Below, piece after piece: positions 1-9,955 of a DNA stretch of 64,000 nucleotides. A program made the translations under genes and the position numbers. Source of the stretch: Larix kaempferi (Eukaryota > Streptophyta > Pinopsida > Pinales > Pinaceae); contig BSBM01000870.1 of NCBI GenBank assembly GCA_027924585.1, positions 5,703,001-5,767,000 on the forward strand, written 5' to 3'. Within the stretch, counting starts at the first letter, position 1; each line of letters opens with the position of its first letter. Below the pieces are notes generated by a model. That model saw only the letters and a program-made list of their open reading frames with translations. It searched no databases and was not told the DNA's origin.

Positions 1-885
1 CGAAAAATGGGCAATTGATTTTGTGGGACCTATTAACCCACCGGGTAGAGAACTGGCGCGGGGTATATTATTACTACAATTGACTACCTCACCAGATGGG
101 CAGAAGCAAAACCAGTAAAAAACTACACCGCAGCCACAGCTGCCGAGTTTATCTTTGAGAAAATCCTTACACGATTTGGATGCCCAAAACTTTTGATGAG
201 TGACCAAGGTACTCATTTTTTGAACAGAGTTATTGAAGCTTTGACTTAAGAGTTCTACATCCATCATCAGTGCAATATGCCTTATCATCCGCAAGTGAAT
301 GGAACTGTCGAAGCATTCAATAAAGTACTCGAAAATGTGCTAACCAAGATATGCAACATAAACCACGATGATTGAGACCTACGCATTCCATCTGTATTAT
401 GCGCATACAGAACAACATGCAAGAAATTAATTGGACATACACCTTTCATATTGGCTTATGGGAAGGAAGCAATAATGCCAATGGAGTATATTATTCCTAG
501 CTTGAGAATAGTTGCATTTACAGGGATGGTAGATCACGCAGCATTGGAAGAAAGGTTGTTACACTTGGTTGGTCTGGAAGAGGATCGCTTCATCACGGGC
601 TTCCACCAACAAGTCTAGAAAGAGCTTGAGAAAGCATGGCACGATCACCACATCAAGAGCAAGTCTTTCCAGGTAGGTGATCTAGTCCTTCTGTACGATA
701 GTAAATTCATGAAGTTTTCTGGCAAGTTTAAAATGCATTGGCTTGCGCCATATACTGTCATACATGTTACTAACGGTGGCACTGTCTAGTTAGCTACTTT
801 AGTCGGTGATGCATTACCCAATTTGATAAATGGAAGCAGACTAAATCTTTACCGCGATACTCCTGCTTCGCAGCATCCAGTATGA
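1..885 (+). pseudogene. Ty3/gypsy (Tat-like) integrase remnant, left-truncated by window
   Basis: Integrase joins retrotransposon cDNA to host DNA. Read with one frameshift near base 55, the stretch gives an integrase core and C-terminal region. The catalytic acidic triad is visible as D in TIDYLTRWAEAK, D in LMSDQGTHF and E in [12 protein letters not shown], followed by AYRTT and FILAYGKEA blocks typical of Ty3/gypsy integrases. RT and RNase H would lie left of the window. Four in-frame stops (247, 373, 616, 787) are each one transition from a sense codon (CAA, TGG, CAG, CAG). The reading frame ends at a TGA at 883-885. The catalytic residues survive but the copy cannot make a full protein. 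Assignment to integrase is firm; assignment to the Tat side of the family is inference from motif wording and from the additional ORF downstream. Confidence 0.85.
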
Positions 886-1360
886 TCAAGAAGAAGGGGA
901 AAATTTCTAAGTGCCAAGTACAGTTGGAATTGGGCACTAAAAACTGTGAAGATTCTATACACGGAGTTGTTGATATAGATCTATGTACCGTGCAGCACTG
1001 CTAAAGCTCCGCATTAAAAAAAAAAATGAAAAGAAAAGAAACAATGTGCTGTTGCGATATTCAAAAGGAAACCCTGAAGAGAAAAGAAATTAGACACCAT
1101 GAAGTAACTGCGCAGGACCAAAGATGACCTGCCACACAGTTCAATGCAGGGCTCCAGAAAAATAGTCATTACAGTGTCGGTCGGGAATATAGTCGTTATA
1201 CAATACTTTCCTACCGACCACTTGGGCACTTAACACACGGATAGTCGTTCTGAACGACTTAATGAAGGAATTGACCGAAGCATCTGCCGTATTTGGCTAA
1301 CGGATACTACATTTAATGCTTATCTAACCGTTAAGAGGCACGGAGGGCGATCAGGTGCAC
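886..1360. other. Non-coding spacer between integrase and additional ORF
   Basis: No gene is seen. It contains an A-rich purine tract at about 1015-1045 that could be an old polypurine tract, and then sequence leading into a TATA-like element. It could be an LTR remnant, but no matching second copy was found in the window. Confidence 0.4.
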
Positions 1361-1370
1361 CTATAAATAA
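1361..1370 (+). promoter_or_regulatory. TATA-box-like element upstream of the additional ORF
   Basis: CTATAAATAA lies about 115-120 bp before the ATG at 1484, a normal plant TATA-to-ATG distance. It could be an internal promoter for the ORF at 1484 or the promoter of an eroded LTR. Which of the two is not decidable here. Confidence 0.4.
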
Positions 1371-1483
1371 TGCAGCATTTAGACTCATGGGTGTTACCAA
1401 AGCACTTAGAAATTATTGCAGACATTGTTCTCTGAGTTAGTTCTGCAAGTTATCCACTAGTTTTTCGAGTAGTGTGCAAGTGA

Positions 1484-2986
1484 ATGTCACAGAATTCCTT
1501 TGTTGACAAAGAATTCACAGTCCAGGAGACTGTGAGGTTGTTCCAATATGGAGGGATTGACGGGTTAATGAGAACCCTGAACAAGAAATTCAGAACAGAG
1601 TCCAAGACGATCACCAAGGCACAAACCAACAATGCAAGACAAAGGAAAAAATACAGCAGGGCCGAGGACAAAGACACCCAAGATGAGTTCAATAGGGCCG
1701 AACAAACCAATCACAGATAAAGAAATACCATTAACAATGAATCCAGATTACATTTCACCGCGTACACTGGATGCGCCGGCCATTAAATTACTAAAGAGTC
1801 GAAAGTATGAGATACCACTCTCGTCGATATCAAAGCATGTCAAGGTGGACAAAAATATGTTGGGTAAGATTCTCGACTGTAAATGGGAGGACTATGATCT
1901 TCTTGCAATGCAGAAGGAGAAGGCCAACGAGCCGAGGTTCCCACAGTTCCAGCCCGACAAATATGTGCTGGAAGAAGAATGTAAAGGGCGACCTCACTCT
2001 GGTCGCGGAAAGCTAGTTGTCCAAAGTAGCCAAGTCGGGGTTACTCAATCTGCTCAGACTACCACACTTTGACAGATCGCCGGAGCTTAATGTGGTGGTG
2101 TGAACTCTGATGGCACGCATCCACCAGGGATACTTATGGCTTGATCAGAACACCGACCTGACGTTTGACTTGATCCATCGGATAACTAGCTTGAGAAAAA
2201 GGGGAGAAGACCCAAAGAAGTTTTTTCAGGGGAAAAGCAAGGATAAAGAGGTAGCCACGTTGATGAAGCAAAGGCAGTCTGTCATCAAAGGGAAGCAAGG
2301 ATTCTAGACAGATGACATAAATGACCAAGCAATAAGATTTGTCACGCAGCTATTAGCGGGAAAAATTCTCAGAAAGTGCAGACCATTAGAATTCTTTCCA
2401 AGCGCAGTACTACTTGGCGTCACAGCCACCGAAGGAGAAGAATTTAATTGGTGTCAATATCTACTGAATGAGTTCCTAGAGGAACTAAATGACACGCAGA
2501 TCAATGGTGGATACTTCCATTTCACCCAGCTAATAGTGTTGATCGCCTTCATGGGATGGAAGGAGCCGAAGCAGTACGTTGATCACAAACAATTCGGACT
2601 GCAGAGGTGCTCGCTAACAGAAACTTTGGGAAAATTTGAATCTTGAAAGACAGCATGAGACAGCACTGGTCTTTTACACATATTATGACCGGCTAAGCGG
2701 GGCCATCATGCTTACACCTCGAATACCAAAACAAGTAACAAGAAAATATATCTACGTCGTCAACTTTTATGCTACAATGAAATGCATCTCGATTTCAGCT
2801 AAAGCGCAGACCAAGAATCATGACTGGTACCCAGGAAACTACCACATGTACGAGGAAGATATTGAGAATATCATGAAAGAATGGCCAGCTGAATTCCGAG
2901 TTGAGGTTGTGGACATCCAAAGTGATTCTGGAGAGGATAACCCTATCCCCTACACGGGGGATTCATTCAATAAACCGTTATCATAG
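1484..2986 (+). pseudogene. Retrotransposon additional ORF (sense), N-terminal part, broken
   Basis: A chain of open segments in three frames (1484-1720, 1632-2072, 2110-2635, 2636-2986) gives one plausible degraded protein starting at the ATG at 1484. No RT, protease, zinc knuckle or integrase motif is present. The middle reads YLWLDQNTDLTF, LIHRITSLRKRGEDP and RFVTQLLAGKILRKCRP, and later YNW-like and MGWKEP segments. This wording resembles the large additional ORFs found downstream of pol in plant Tat-lineage Ty3/gypsy elements, some of which resemble the plant mobile domain. I do not know its function. Stops at 2070, 2305 and near 2644 and the frame changes show it is dead. The acidic tail at 2890-2986 is followed by non-coding DNA and a copia insertion; a coiled-coil segment at 9956-11359 may be its continuation. 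Confidence 0.5.
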
Positions 2987-3343
2987 CATGTTCATTCGTG
3001 GCATATGAAGCAATACCCCTAATCTCACTAAATATTGGAAAATACCTTCCAAAGTCATTTTTTTAACCCCTTCCCAATATGCCTTGCCAATTTTAAAAAA
3101 AAACTATTTTCACTAGATATTGTATGTATCAATTTTTTCATTAACATTTTTTATACCACTTTATATTTCTACATAGTATATTGATATGATACCCCTCTTA
3201 TGACCCCACATGCATTCTACAATGCACCTTGCTTCTTTTGATGTATATTGTGGATGCACATTACTTCACCCATAATGAAATTACCTAACCACATATTGTT
3301 GATGTATATGTAACTTCGGAATGTATTTCACATATATGTATAT
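2987..3343. other. AT-rich non-coding stretch
   Basis: No ORF or recognised element is seen. It may be an intron or 3' flank of the additional ORF, or the outer part of the copia LTR. Confidence 0.4.
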
Positions 3344-3431
3344 TGTATTCCTATAGAGATGTTATTATTTCTCTATCCATAAGTGGTTGTATTCCTATAG
3401 AGATGTTATTATTCCTCTATACGGAAGTGTC
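3344..3431 (+). repeat. 44-bp tandem duplication
   Basis: The unit starting TGTATTCCTATAGAGATG occurs at 3344 and again at 3388 with only a few differences. It sits upstream of the copia LTR core and may be part of a longer U3. Confidence 0.75.
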
Positions 3432-3468
3432 GTCATTTATATTGTAAGTGTCATAACTTATACTTGAT

Positions 3469-3600
3469 GGGTTATTAGACCACCTTGTTGGGGTCGGCCC
3501 TGTATAAGTCATGTGGGTCAAAGGGTTATTAGACCACCCTATTGGGGGTCGGCCATGTGGTTCAAAGGGTTATTAGACCACCCTAGTGGGGGTCGGCCTA
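3469..3600 (+). repeat. Three imperfect direct repeats upstream of LTR
   Basis: Units beginning GGGTTATTAGACCACC and ending GGGGTCGGCC start at 3469, 3523 and 3567 (spacing 54 and 44 bp). Such repeats are common in LTR U3 regions upstream of the TATA box. Confidence 0.8.
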
Positions 3601-3610
3601 GTCAGCATTA

Positions 3611-3986
3611 TGTTAAGTGGTTAAGTTGAGGCCGACCTAGTTGAGTAAAGGTCAAGTCAAGTTAGTGTATAAATAGAGAGTGTGTCTCTCTCATTTTACA
3701 CATTCTATTCATTCACTCACACTGTGAAGAGTGGCGCACTTGTGGAGGAGGAGGCTCTGCTGCTAGGAGAAGACTATCTCTTGTATTCTGGTTGTATCAT
3801 TGCTCTATCTATCTCTGAGGAAGTTATTGGGGTTTTTCACCTTTATGGTTTTCCCCAAGAAAACTCGGTGTCTCTTTTGTGCTTGCATTATTGTGTCCAT
3901 GAATGATATGCTATAGATTTGCTGTATATGTTTTCCTCTCAATTAAAATCCTAGATCAGATTGAAGTAAATTCTGAAAATTTAACA
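3611..3986 (+). mobile_element. 5' LTR of a Ty1/copia element
   Basis: The right boundary is well supported: the LTR ends TTAACA at 3986 and is followed at once by a tRNA-Met primer-binding site. A complementary start TGTTAAGTGG at 3611 gives matching TG...CA ends and a length of 376 bp. A TATA box, TATAAATA, lies at 3668-3675. The left boundary is less sure, because the direct repeats at 3344-3600 could also belong to the U3. No matching 3' LTR was found at 8236-9956, so the element is truncated or rearranged. Confidence 0.7.
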
Positions 3987-4000
3987 TGGTATCAGAGCTA
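3987..4000 (+). promoter_or_regulatory. Primer-binding site, initiator tRNA-Met type
   Basis: TGGTATCAGAGCTA directly follows the LTR end. This is the plant retrotransposon primer site complementary to the 3' end of initiator tRNA-Met, where minus-strand cDNA synthesis starts. Confidence 0.9.
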
Positions 4001-4348
4001 GCCTGAAAGAAGGCATGATATGGCATGTATGACACTTGTTGCACTTACGATGCTAGGGCTTGATATAGCAAAACCCGTCATCGTAGCACTTTCGCTATAA
4101 ATCCGTTTTGGCGAATTTTTTGGATCTGAAACATTTACAGATCGAAGAATAAATCCCCATGTACCTTGTGTCCAAAGGACAACCTCTAATTCGTTGTACT
4201 TTGTAATTTATGATCTGTACAATTTAGGGTTTCTGCCTCTTCCAGATCTGAGTCAAAATCAGGTGACCTTGGGAAAAAGGTCATAACTTGGGCTAGGAAG
4301 CTCCAAATGAAATTTCGTAAAACGTGATAGGTATTAGACAGACTGTAC

Positions 4349-4725
4349 TATCTCAAAAACAACTTTCAGAGGCCGAAGTTGAACCAGTGACACGTGGCAC
4401 TCCGTACAAGTTTGCTCTCCTGTATTATCCCATAAACAGGTCACGTTGCGACACTTGGTATAAATCTGTCTCAGAGATTCCAATTGAGGTCAGAACTATC
4501 GGGATGGAAATATAACAGGTCGAGATATCTCAAAAAAAAAATTCAAAGGCCGAAGTTGAAATAGGGACACGTGGCACGCCGTACAAGTTCGCCCTCCTGT
4601 ATTATCCCATAAACAGGTCACGTTGCAACACTTGACATAACTCTCTCTCAGAGAATCCAATTGAGGTCAGACCTATCAGGATGGAAAGATAACAGGTCGG
4701 GATATCTCAGGAAAAATTTTCAGAC
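4349..4725 (+). repeat. 177-bp tandem repeat, two copies plus partial third
   Basis: The units start with TATCTCA at 4349, 4526 and 4703 and share ACACGTGGCAC and TATTATCCCATAAACAGGTC blocks. The exact 177-bp spacing on both steps indicates a tandem duplication in the untranslated leader behind the copia primer site. Some differences fall in homopolymer runs. Confidence 0.85.
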
Positions 4726-4847
4726 CCTGTGGATTGAAAAGTTCAGAGTTACACCAGAAACACTCAGGTACATATTTCTGTCAAAACAGAATTATTTTTT
4801 AGTACCTTCATTCATGGCTTCCGGAATTTAGGGCTTCGGAGAGAGTT

Positions 4848-5170
4848 GGAATTTTTGTAATCGGAGACCACGGCTGGATGCTACTCATAAAAATCAAAAT
4901 TTAGAGACCAAGATCAGAATTTTTGGTTAGGCAGAAGGTCGGGCTTGATCAAACCCTAGTTCGGGACTTTGATCAGAAAAGTGGAAAATTAGGGCTTTTG
5001 CAAAAATGGGAATTTTTGAAATCTGTGACCACGGCTGGAAGCTCCTCACAAAAATAGAAGCTTAGAGCTTTGGATCAAACCTTTTGATTGGGAAGAAGAG
5101 TGGGCTTCATCAAACCCTAGTTCAAGGTCACGTCCAGCGAATCCGAAAGTTTCAAAGGCAAAATTGAGGA
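4848..5170 (+). repeat. About 160-bp tandem duplication in copia leader
   Basis: GGAATTTTTGTAATC at 4848 recurs as GGAATTTTTGAAATC near 5009. Both are followed by ACCACGGCTGGA and later by a GGGCTT...TCAAACCCTAGTTC block. The unit differs from the 177-bp repeat just upstream. Confidence 0.75.
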
Positions 5171-7097
5171 GTGAAACTTTACAGTTTTCAAATTCTGAAT
5201 ATACCAGTTTGATCAGCTCATCAAGGTGCATATTTTTATCCTTTCGGATGTTTGAAATTCAAATTATGAATTTTGGGGTTTTCTCTGACAAACCCTAATA
5301 TAGCTCCAGATCCAGTTCCTGCAAATCAAGTGGATTGGGTTAATCCTAGAAGAGGATGGATTGGTCACCTGCATAAGTGAAGAAGTTCCTGTTTCAGAGG
5401 GAGATGAGGCTAAGGCCTTCCATAAAAGGATTACAAGCAATCTTGACATGTATGACTCATCGAGGTATGTTTTGAGATTTGTTCATGATTAAGTTTATGG
5501 TATGTTTGTTTTCATGTTATTACGGTTAGTACAATCTTGATTTTAGACTTGTCGTATCACCTTAATAAAATTATGAATGCACGATAGAAAATATTCATTG
5601 ATTAGGGTGTTGACACTTATGATTGTACTAATGCATTATGGTGTTGTATGAGGTTTATGTTGTCTACTAACATGAAAGGTACACCAAGAAAGACAAATCA
5701 TGTTCTAGTTCAAGAACATATGATCATGATGACATGAGGACAAAGATTCATCCATTGTCATGGATCTCATAGAAGATCCATTTACGAGGTATGTATAACT
5801 TGGTTTTATAATGGTTAACCTATGAGATATACAGGTTACTAGCACAAGTCATTGAAGAAGAACAAGAAGACATCATGTGAGTATGTTAGACATAACCAGC
5901 TAGCATGCTAATCCAGGTATGTTTTTCCTATATCAAGATAGAATCTTACCTTGTGTTAGGATCTTATAATGTTGTGTTGTTGATAATGATTATTCATGAA
6001 GTCATACGTTTGAATAATCATGGTTGTATGCATATTATGTTTCTTACCATAATTGATGATATGACTAACCAGAAGAATCACGAAGGTATAGGTTTGAATA
6101 ATCACAGGTTTTATGCATATTATATCTCTTATCTTGATTGATGATTCAACTAACCAGAAGAGTCCTATGATCAAATAAGAAAATGTATGAGTAAAAGAAG
6201 ACTTCCCTGAAACCTTGAATACTAATGTTTATTATCTGTGTTTGAAATGATCCTGACTATACATGCTTGAGATTATTGTGTTTTGATAATATTAAGATTA
6301 TACTAACGAATGTTTGATTACGTATGAGACCTAGAGGATAACACAATGATGATACTAACAAGCATGCATAGGGATCGAGAATGAATATAAGTTCAAGGAC
6401 AAGTAATCCAGGAAGCAAAGATCAAGAGGGAGTACACTCCAGTGGTTTCTGCAAGGATGCAGATATTCAGAGGGAGTTGACCATCTCTCTACATTCCACA
6501 ACAGAAAGGTGTAGAAGAAGCTACTTCAGATTAGGACTCCAGTAGCTCCTGTAAGGAAGCGAAGACTCAAAGGGAGTCCACCCAACGAACAAACAAAGAT
6601 AAGTATTTGAATTGTCATTTCTTAAATATTACTGTTCAATAATGCATATACTGATGTTCCTAGAATTAGGTTGTGTATTATGTATATTAGAATAATTGCA
6701 TTGATGAACAGTATACTACTAATATGCATTGGTAAGTGTCCTATGGCACTGTACAACATTCCATTGCTACTTATCTAGAATGAAACCTCTTTGCTGACAT
6801 GTTGGGAGTTGTGCACACTCTTAACAATGTTCTGGTAGAGATTGGAAGGCATCTAGAAAGTTACAGGATATGGCTAAATGTTGTATTGAAGCATTGGCTA
6901 AGATAATTGCATGACTATATGACATATTTCTTTATGTGTAAGAATTTGTTCTGAAAATTATGAGATGTTTCTAATCATGCAATTTAACCTGTTTTGTAGG
7001 AAAGACTGTATATCTTCACCTACAAAAGGACTACAACATTTGTTCCAGCAACAAAGATATCTATTGAAGATATTGAAGTTCCTAGGATCTGGGATGA
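5171..7097. other. Degraded copia interior without recognisable gag, protease or integrase
   Basis: No frame gives a copia gag, protease or integrase motif. Several AGGTATGT donor-like sites occur (about 5463, 5788, 5915) without convincing exons. The stretch sits between the primer site and the RT remnant, so the missing domains were lost or are beyond recognition. Confidence 0.4.
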
Positions 7098-8236
7098 AGA
7101 AATGGAATGCCATGATCCATTGATCATGGAGAATGATGTTTGGGATGTAGTCCCAAGACCTGAAGGGAAGTTTGTTATGACTTCCATATGGATCTATCAA
7201 GATCAAGCATGTTGCAGATGGCAGCATAGAGAAATATAAAAGTGATGAAATAGAAGATACACCAGATGGATTTCAAGACAGCTTTCTTGAATGGTGTAGT
7301 TGAAGAAGAAGTGTATGTGGAGCATCCACTTGGTTCTAAGACACATGACAGGGAGTCATATATGTGTAGAACTTGGGTATGATGCACCACTTTCTAGGTA
7401 TGGAGGTGTGGCAGAGTGCAGATGGAATCTTCCTTGGACAAGGGAAGTATGCAATAGAGATCCTGAAGAGGTTCGGGATGATGGACTGCGAGGCTATGGC
7501 ATCGAACCTGAAGCTTCTGTGTGATGCTTCATCTGAACCAGTTGATGTTACTATGTATCGTCAGATGATTGGGTCCTTGATGTACCTGACGAACATGAGA
7601 CCAGATATTTGCTTTGCGATGAACACATTGAGCCAGTTCCTGACAGATCCGAGGAGTGTTCACCTGGTTGCTGTAAAGCATATTCTGAGGTACCTGAAAG
7701 GTACAGTGGATTATGGGCTCAAGTATGAAGTGAATCAAAAGTTTAACCTGCAGGGTTATGTTGATTCAGATTGGGAAGGCAGTGTTGCAGATAGGAAGAG
7801 CACATCTGGGTGCTGCTTCAGTATGGGATCAGGTGTGATCTCTTGGTTTAGCATGAACCAGTCCTGCGTAGCACTGAGTACAGCTGAGGCAGAGTATGTT
7901 GCAGCTTGTTCAGCTAGTTGTGAGGCAGTATGGCTACGGAAGCTACTGTCTGATTTATTTGATCTCCCGTTGGATGCTACTGGTATCTTCTGTGATAACC
8001 AGAGTTATGTGAAGCTATCCGAGAACCCAGTGTTTCATGACAGGTCGAAACACATAGAGATCAAATATCACTATATCAGGGATATGGTGCAGAGAGGAGC
8101 TGTGAAGCTCCTGTATGTTGCGACGGACGAGCAGATTGCAGATGTGCTGATGAAGCCACTAGCCAGGGTGAAGTTCGAGTACTTCAGAGAGAGGCTTGGC
8201 GTTCTTCAGATCGAGGACACTTCGACGAAGAAGTGA
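7098..8236 (+). pseudogene. Ty1/copia reverse transcriptase (internally deleted) and RNase H
   Basis: The RT-RNase H polyprotein of copia elements copies element RNA into DNA. The stretch opens with the RT N-terminus (NDVWDVVPRPEG), jumps to an MDFKTAFLNG-like block near 7268, then after 7370 to HHFLGMEVWQ and on to the end in one clean 287-codon frame. Two internal deletions are implied; the second removes the whole YVDD active-site region, so RT is inactive. RNase H looks complete: D in YVDSDWEG, E in STAEAEYVA, D in IFCDNQS and the late D in HDRSKHIEIKYH, ending with the usual ADVL-KPLARVKFEYFRERLG block. TAG and TAA stops interrupt the upstream part near 7238-7290. It probably belongs with the LTR at 3611-3986, though 3 kb of unreadable sequence lies between. 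Confidence 0.9.
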
Positions 8237-8347
8237 TGGACACATTTGTTGAAGCCATTCCAATCATGTTGGAAGGAGGATCCTTCACATGGCTGTGGAT
8301 GTAAGAGTTGGATGACGAGCATCAGGATGATGTTCTGGTTTCTGCTT

Positions 8348-8515
8348 GGATATGATCAGTTGGATCATTTTTGTATGTATGTATGCATCATGTTGGATGC
8401 TGGATATGATCAGTTGGATCATTTTTATGTATGTATGTATGCATCATGTTGGATGTTGGATATGATCGGTTGGATCATGTGTATGTATTTTGTATAAGCA
8501 TCATGTTGGATGCTT
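8348..8515 (+). repeat. 54-56-bp tandem repeat, three units
   Basis: GGATATGATCAGTTGGATCA starts at 8348 and 8402, with a variant at 8458; each is followed by TATGTATG-type tetranucleotides and GCATCATGTTGGATG. It lies just downstream of the copia RNase H stop, where the 3' untranslated region would be. Confidence 0.8.
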
Positions 8516-8874
8516 GGACCATGTATCTGTATATGTATCAGGTGGATACATTGTATGATCAGGTAGATCATGTATATTGATATGTATCGGGTATGATCAG
8601 GTAGATCAAGTATGCTGATGGATACATTGTGTGGATCATGTATCTATGTATCAGGTGGATACACTATGTATGATGATATGTATCAGGTAGATACTTGGTG
8701 TGCATCAGATGGATGCATTATATGATCAGGGTGATCGTGGATGACGAGCTTCTCCAGATGACATGGAGCAGGATGTTGCAGTGATGATGATCAGGATGAT
8801 CATGTGTACATCAGGATGATGTATGGTGAGTATCAGATGATATTTTGTGGTCGTGGATCAGGTTGTGCAGATAA
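8516..8874 (+). repeat. Degenerate short-repeat tract rich in GATCA and GGATAC
   Basis: Variants of ATGTATCAGGTGGATAC and TATGATCAGGTAGATCA recur many times with no fixed period. It looks like an eroded extension of the array just upstream. No gene is seen. Confidence 0.65.
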
Positions 8875-9438
8875 GCATGTAATTTGTGCCCTGGGAGATT
8901 TGCAGATGGTCTTTCGAGGTTTTTCCTATGGCATGTAATTCATACCCTGGGACATCTGGCAAATGCTCTTTCGAGGTTTTGCTTGGGAGGACATATAATT
9001 TGTGCCCTGGGAGATCTGCAGATAGTCTTTCGAGGTTTTGCCTATGGCATGTAATTCGTGCCCTGGGATATCTGGAAAATGCTCTTTCGAGGTTTTGTCC
9101 TATGGCATGTAATTTGCTCCTGGGAGATCTGGACAGGATGAAAAAGGCCTCAGATGCTTCAGCCAGGTTTTTCCATGACCACATGTAATTTGCTCCTGGG
9201 AGATCTGGACAGGATGAAAAAGGCCTCAGATGCTTCAGCCAGGTTTTGTGGTGGACCACATGTAATGTGCTCCTGGGAGATCCGACAGGTAGAGCTATGT
9301 GCTCGTAACAGCCTAGGATGCTTCAGCCAGGTTTTGTGGTGAGATCACATGTAATGTGCTCCTGGGAGATCCTACAGGCAGAGCTGTGTGCTCGTAATAG
9401 CCTGGGATGCTGCAGCCAAGTTTTGTGACGCACGTAAT
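8875..9438 (+). repeat. Eight-unit tandem array with growing unit length
   Basis: Units starting (G/A)CAT(G/A)TAAT and continuing CCTGGGA(G/C)ATCTG begin at 8875, 8931, 8991, 9047, 9105, 9181, 9258 and 9347. Spacings are 56, 60, 56, 58, 76, 77 and 89 bp. Units 1 and 3 match each other better than 2 and 4, so the first four form two dimers. Units 5 and 6 are near-identical, and 7 and 8 form a third subtype. ORFs read from this array on either strand are by-products of the repeat. Confidence 0.9.
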
Positions 9439-9476
9439 AAGTCCTAAGAATTCCACAGTATGGCTAGTGATGACGA

Positions 9477-9582
9477 AGACCTGTAATAGGCATGAGTGGT
9501 TGGGTATTCAAGCCCCCTAGGAAGCTAACTAAACCTCCCAAGACCTGTAATAGGCATGAGTGGTTGGGTATTCAAGCCCCCA
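9477..9582 (+). repeat. 64-bp direct duplication
   Basis: AGACCTGTAATAGGCATGAG at 9477 recurs at 9541, each followed by TGGTTGGGTATTCAAGCCCC. It adjoins the array at 8875-9438. Confidence 0.85.
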
Positions 9583-9955
9583 AGGCCTATCGACGGCCTA
9601 TAACAGGCCCTGTTGGCTTAGAGCTTCCCAAGGCTATTGGTAACAATTGGATGTTAATGACCACTGTCTCTCGACTATGATCGACTGGAAACCCACTTCC
9701 CCACGAAACCCCTAGCCTTAAGCATGCCTCAAGACGCGATTTCCCTACGTATTGGTAAGCCCGAGCCTTGCCTCAACCCAATTTCTCATCCGTCTGTGAT
9801 CCCTCCATCTCCATTTGGCGGATATTTGTCAGCCTGCCCATATAAAAAAGACCCCAAATTATTTTTGTATTGTTACATTAAATAAAAAAACCCTTTGCCC
9901 CTTAATATATAATCAATATAATTTTTAGGTTTTCATGAATATTTAATACTGCAAT
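9583..9955. other. Non-coding stretch, likely junction of copia and additional ORF
   Basis: No gene is seen. The first half is GC-rich and the second AT-rich with a CATATAAAAAAG element at 9839. The right boundary of the copia insertion should lie here, but I could not fix it. Confidence 0.35.

Noticed and set aside
5461-5920. Series of AGGTATGT donor-like sites as introns of a host gene
   Set aside because: No matching acceptors with open exons between them; the position behind a primer site points to a copia leader.
8858-9259. 133-codon minus-strand ORF and 100-codon plus-strand ORF in the array
   Set aside because: Both run through the tandem array and simply repeat its unit; there is no independent support.
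8875-9582. Possible CRISPR-like array
   Set aside because: Whole units are repeated head to tail with no unique spacers, and the context is a plant retrotransposon.
9841-9895. Right end and target duplication of the copia insertion
   Set aside because: A GTTACATTAAAT phrase is suggestive, but it does not match the 5' flank CATTA/TGTTAA cleanly, and no 3' LTR is visible.
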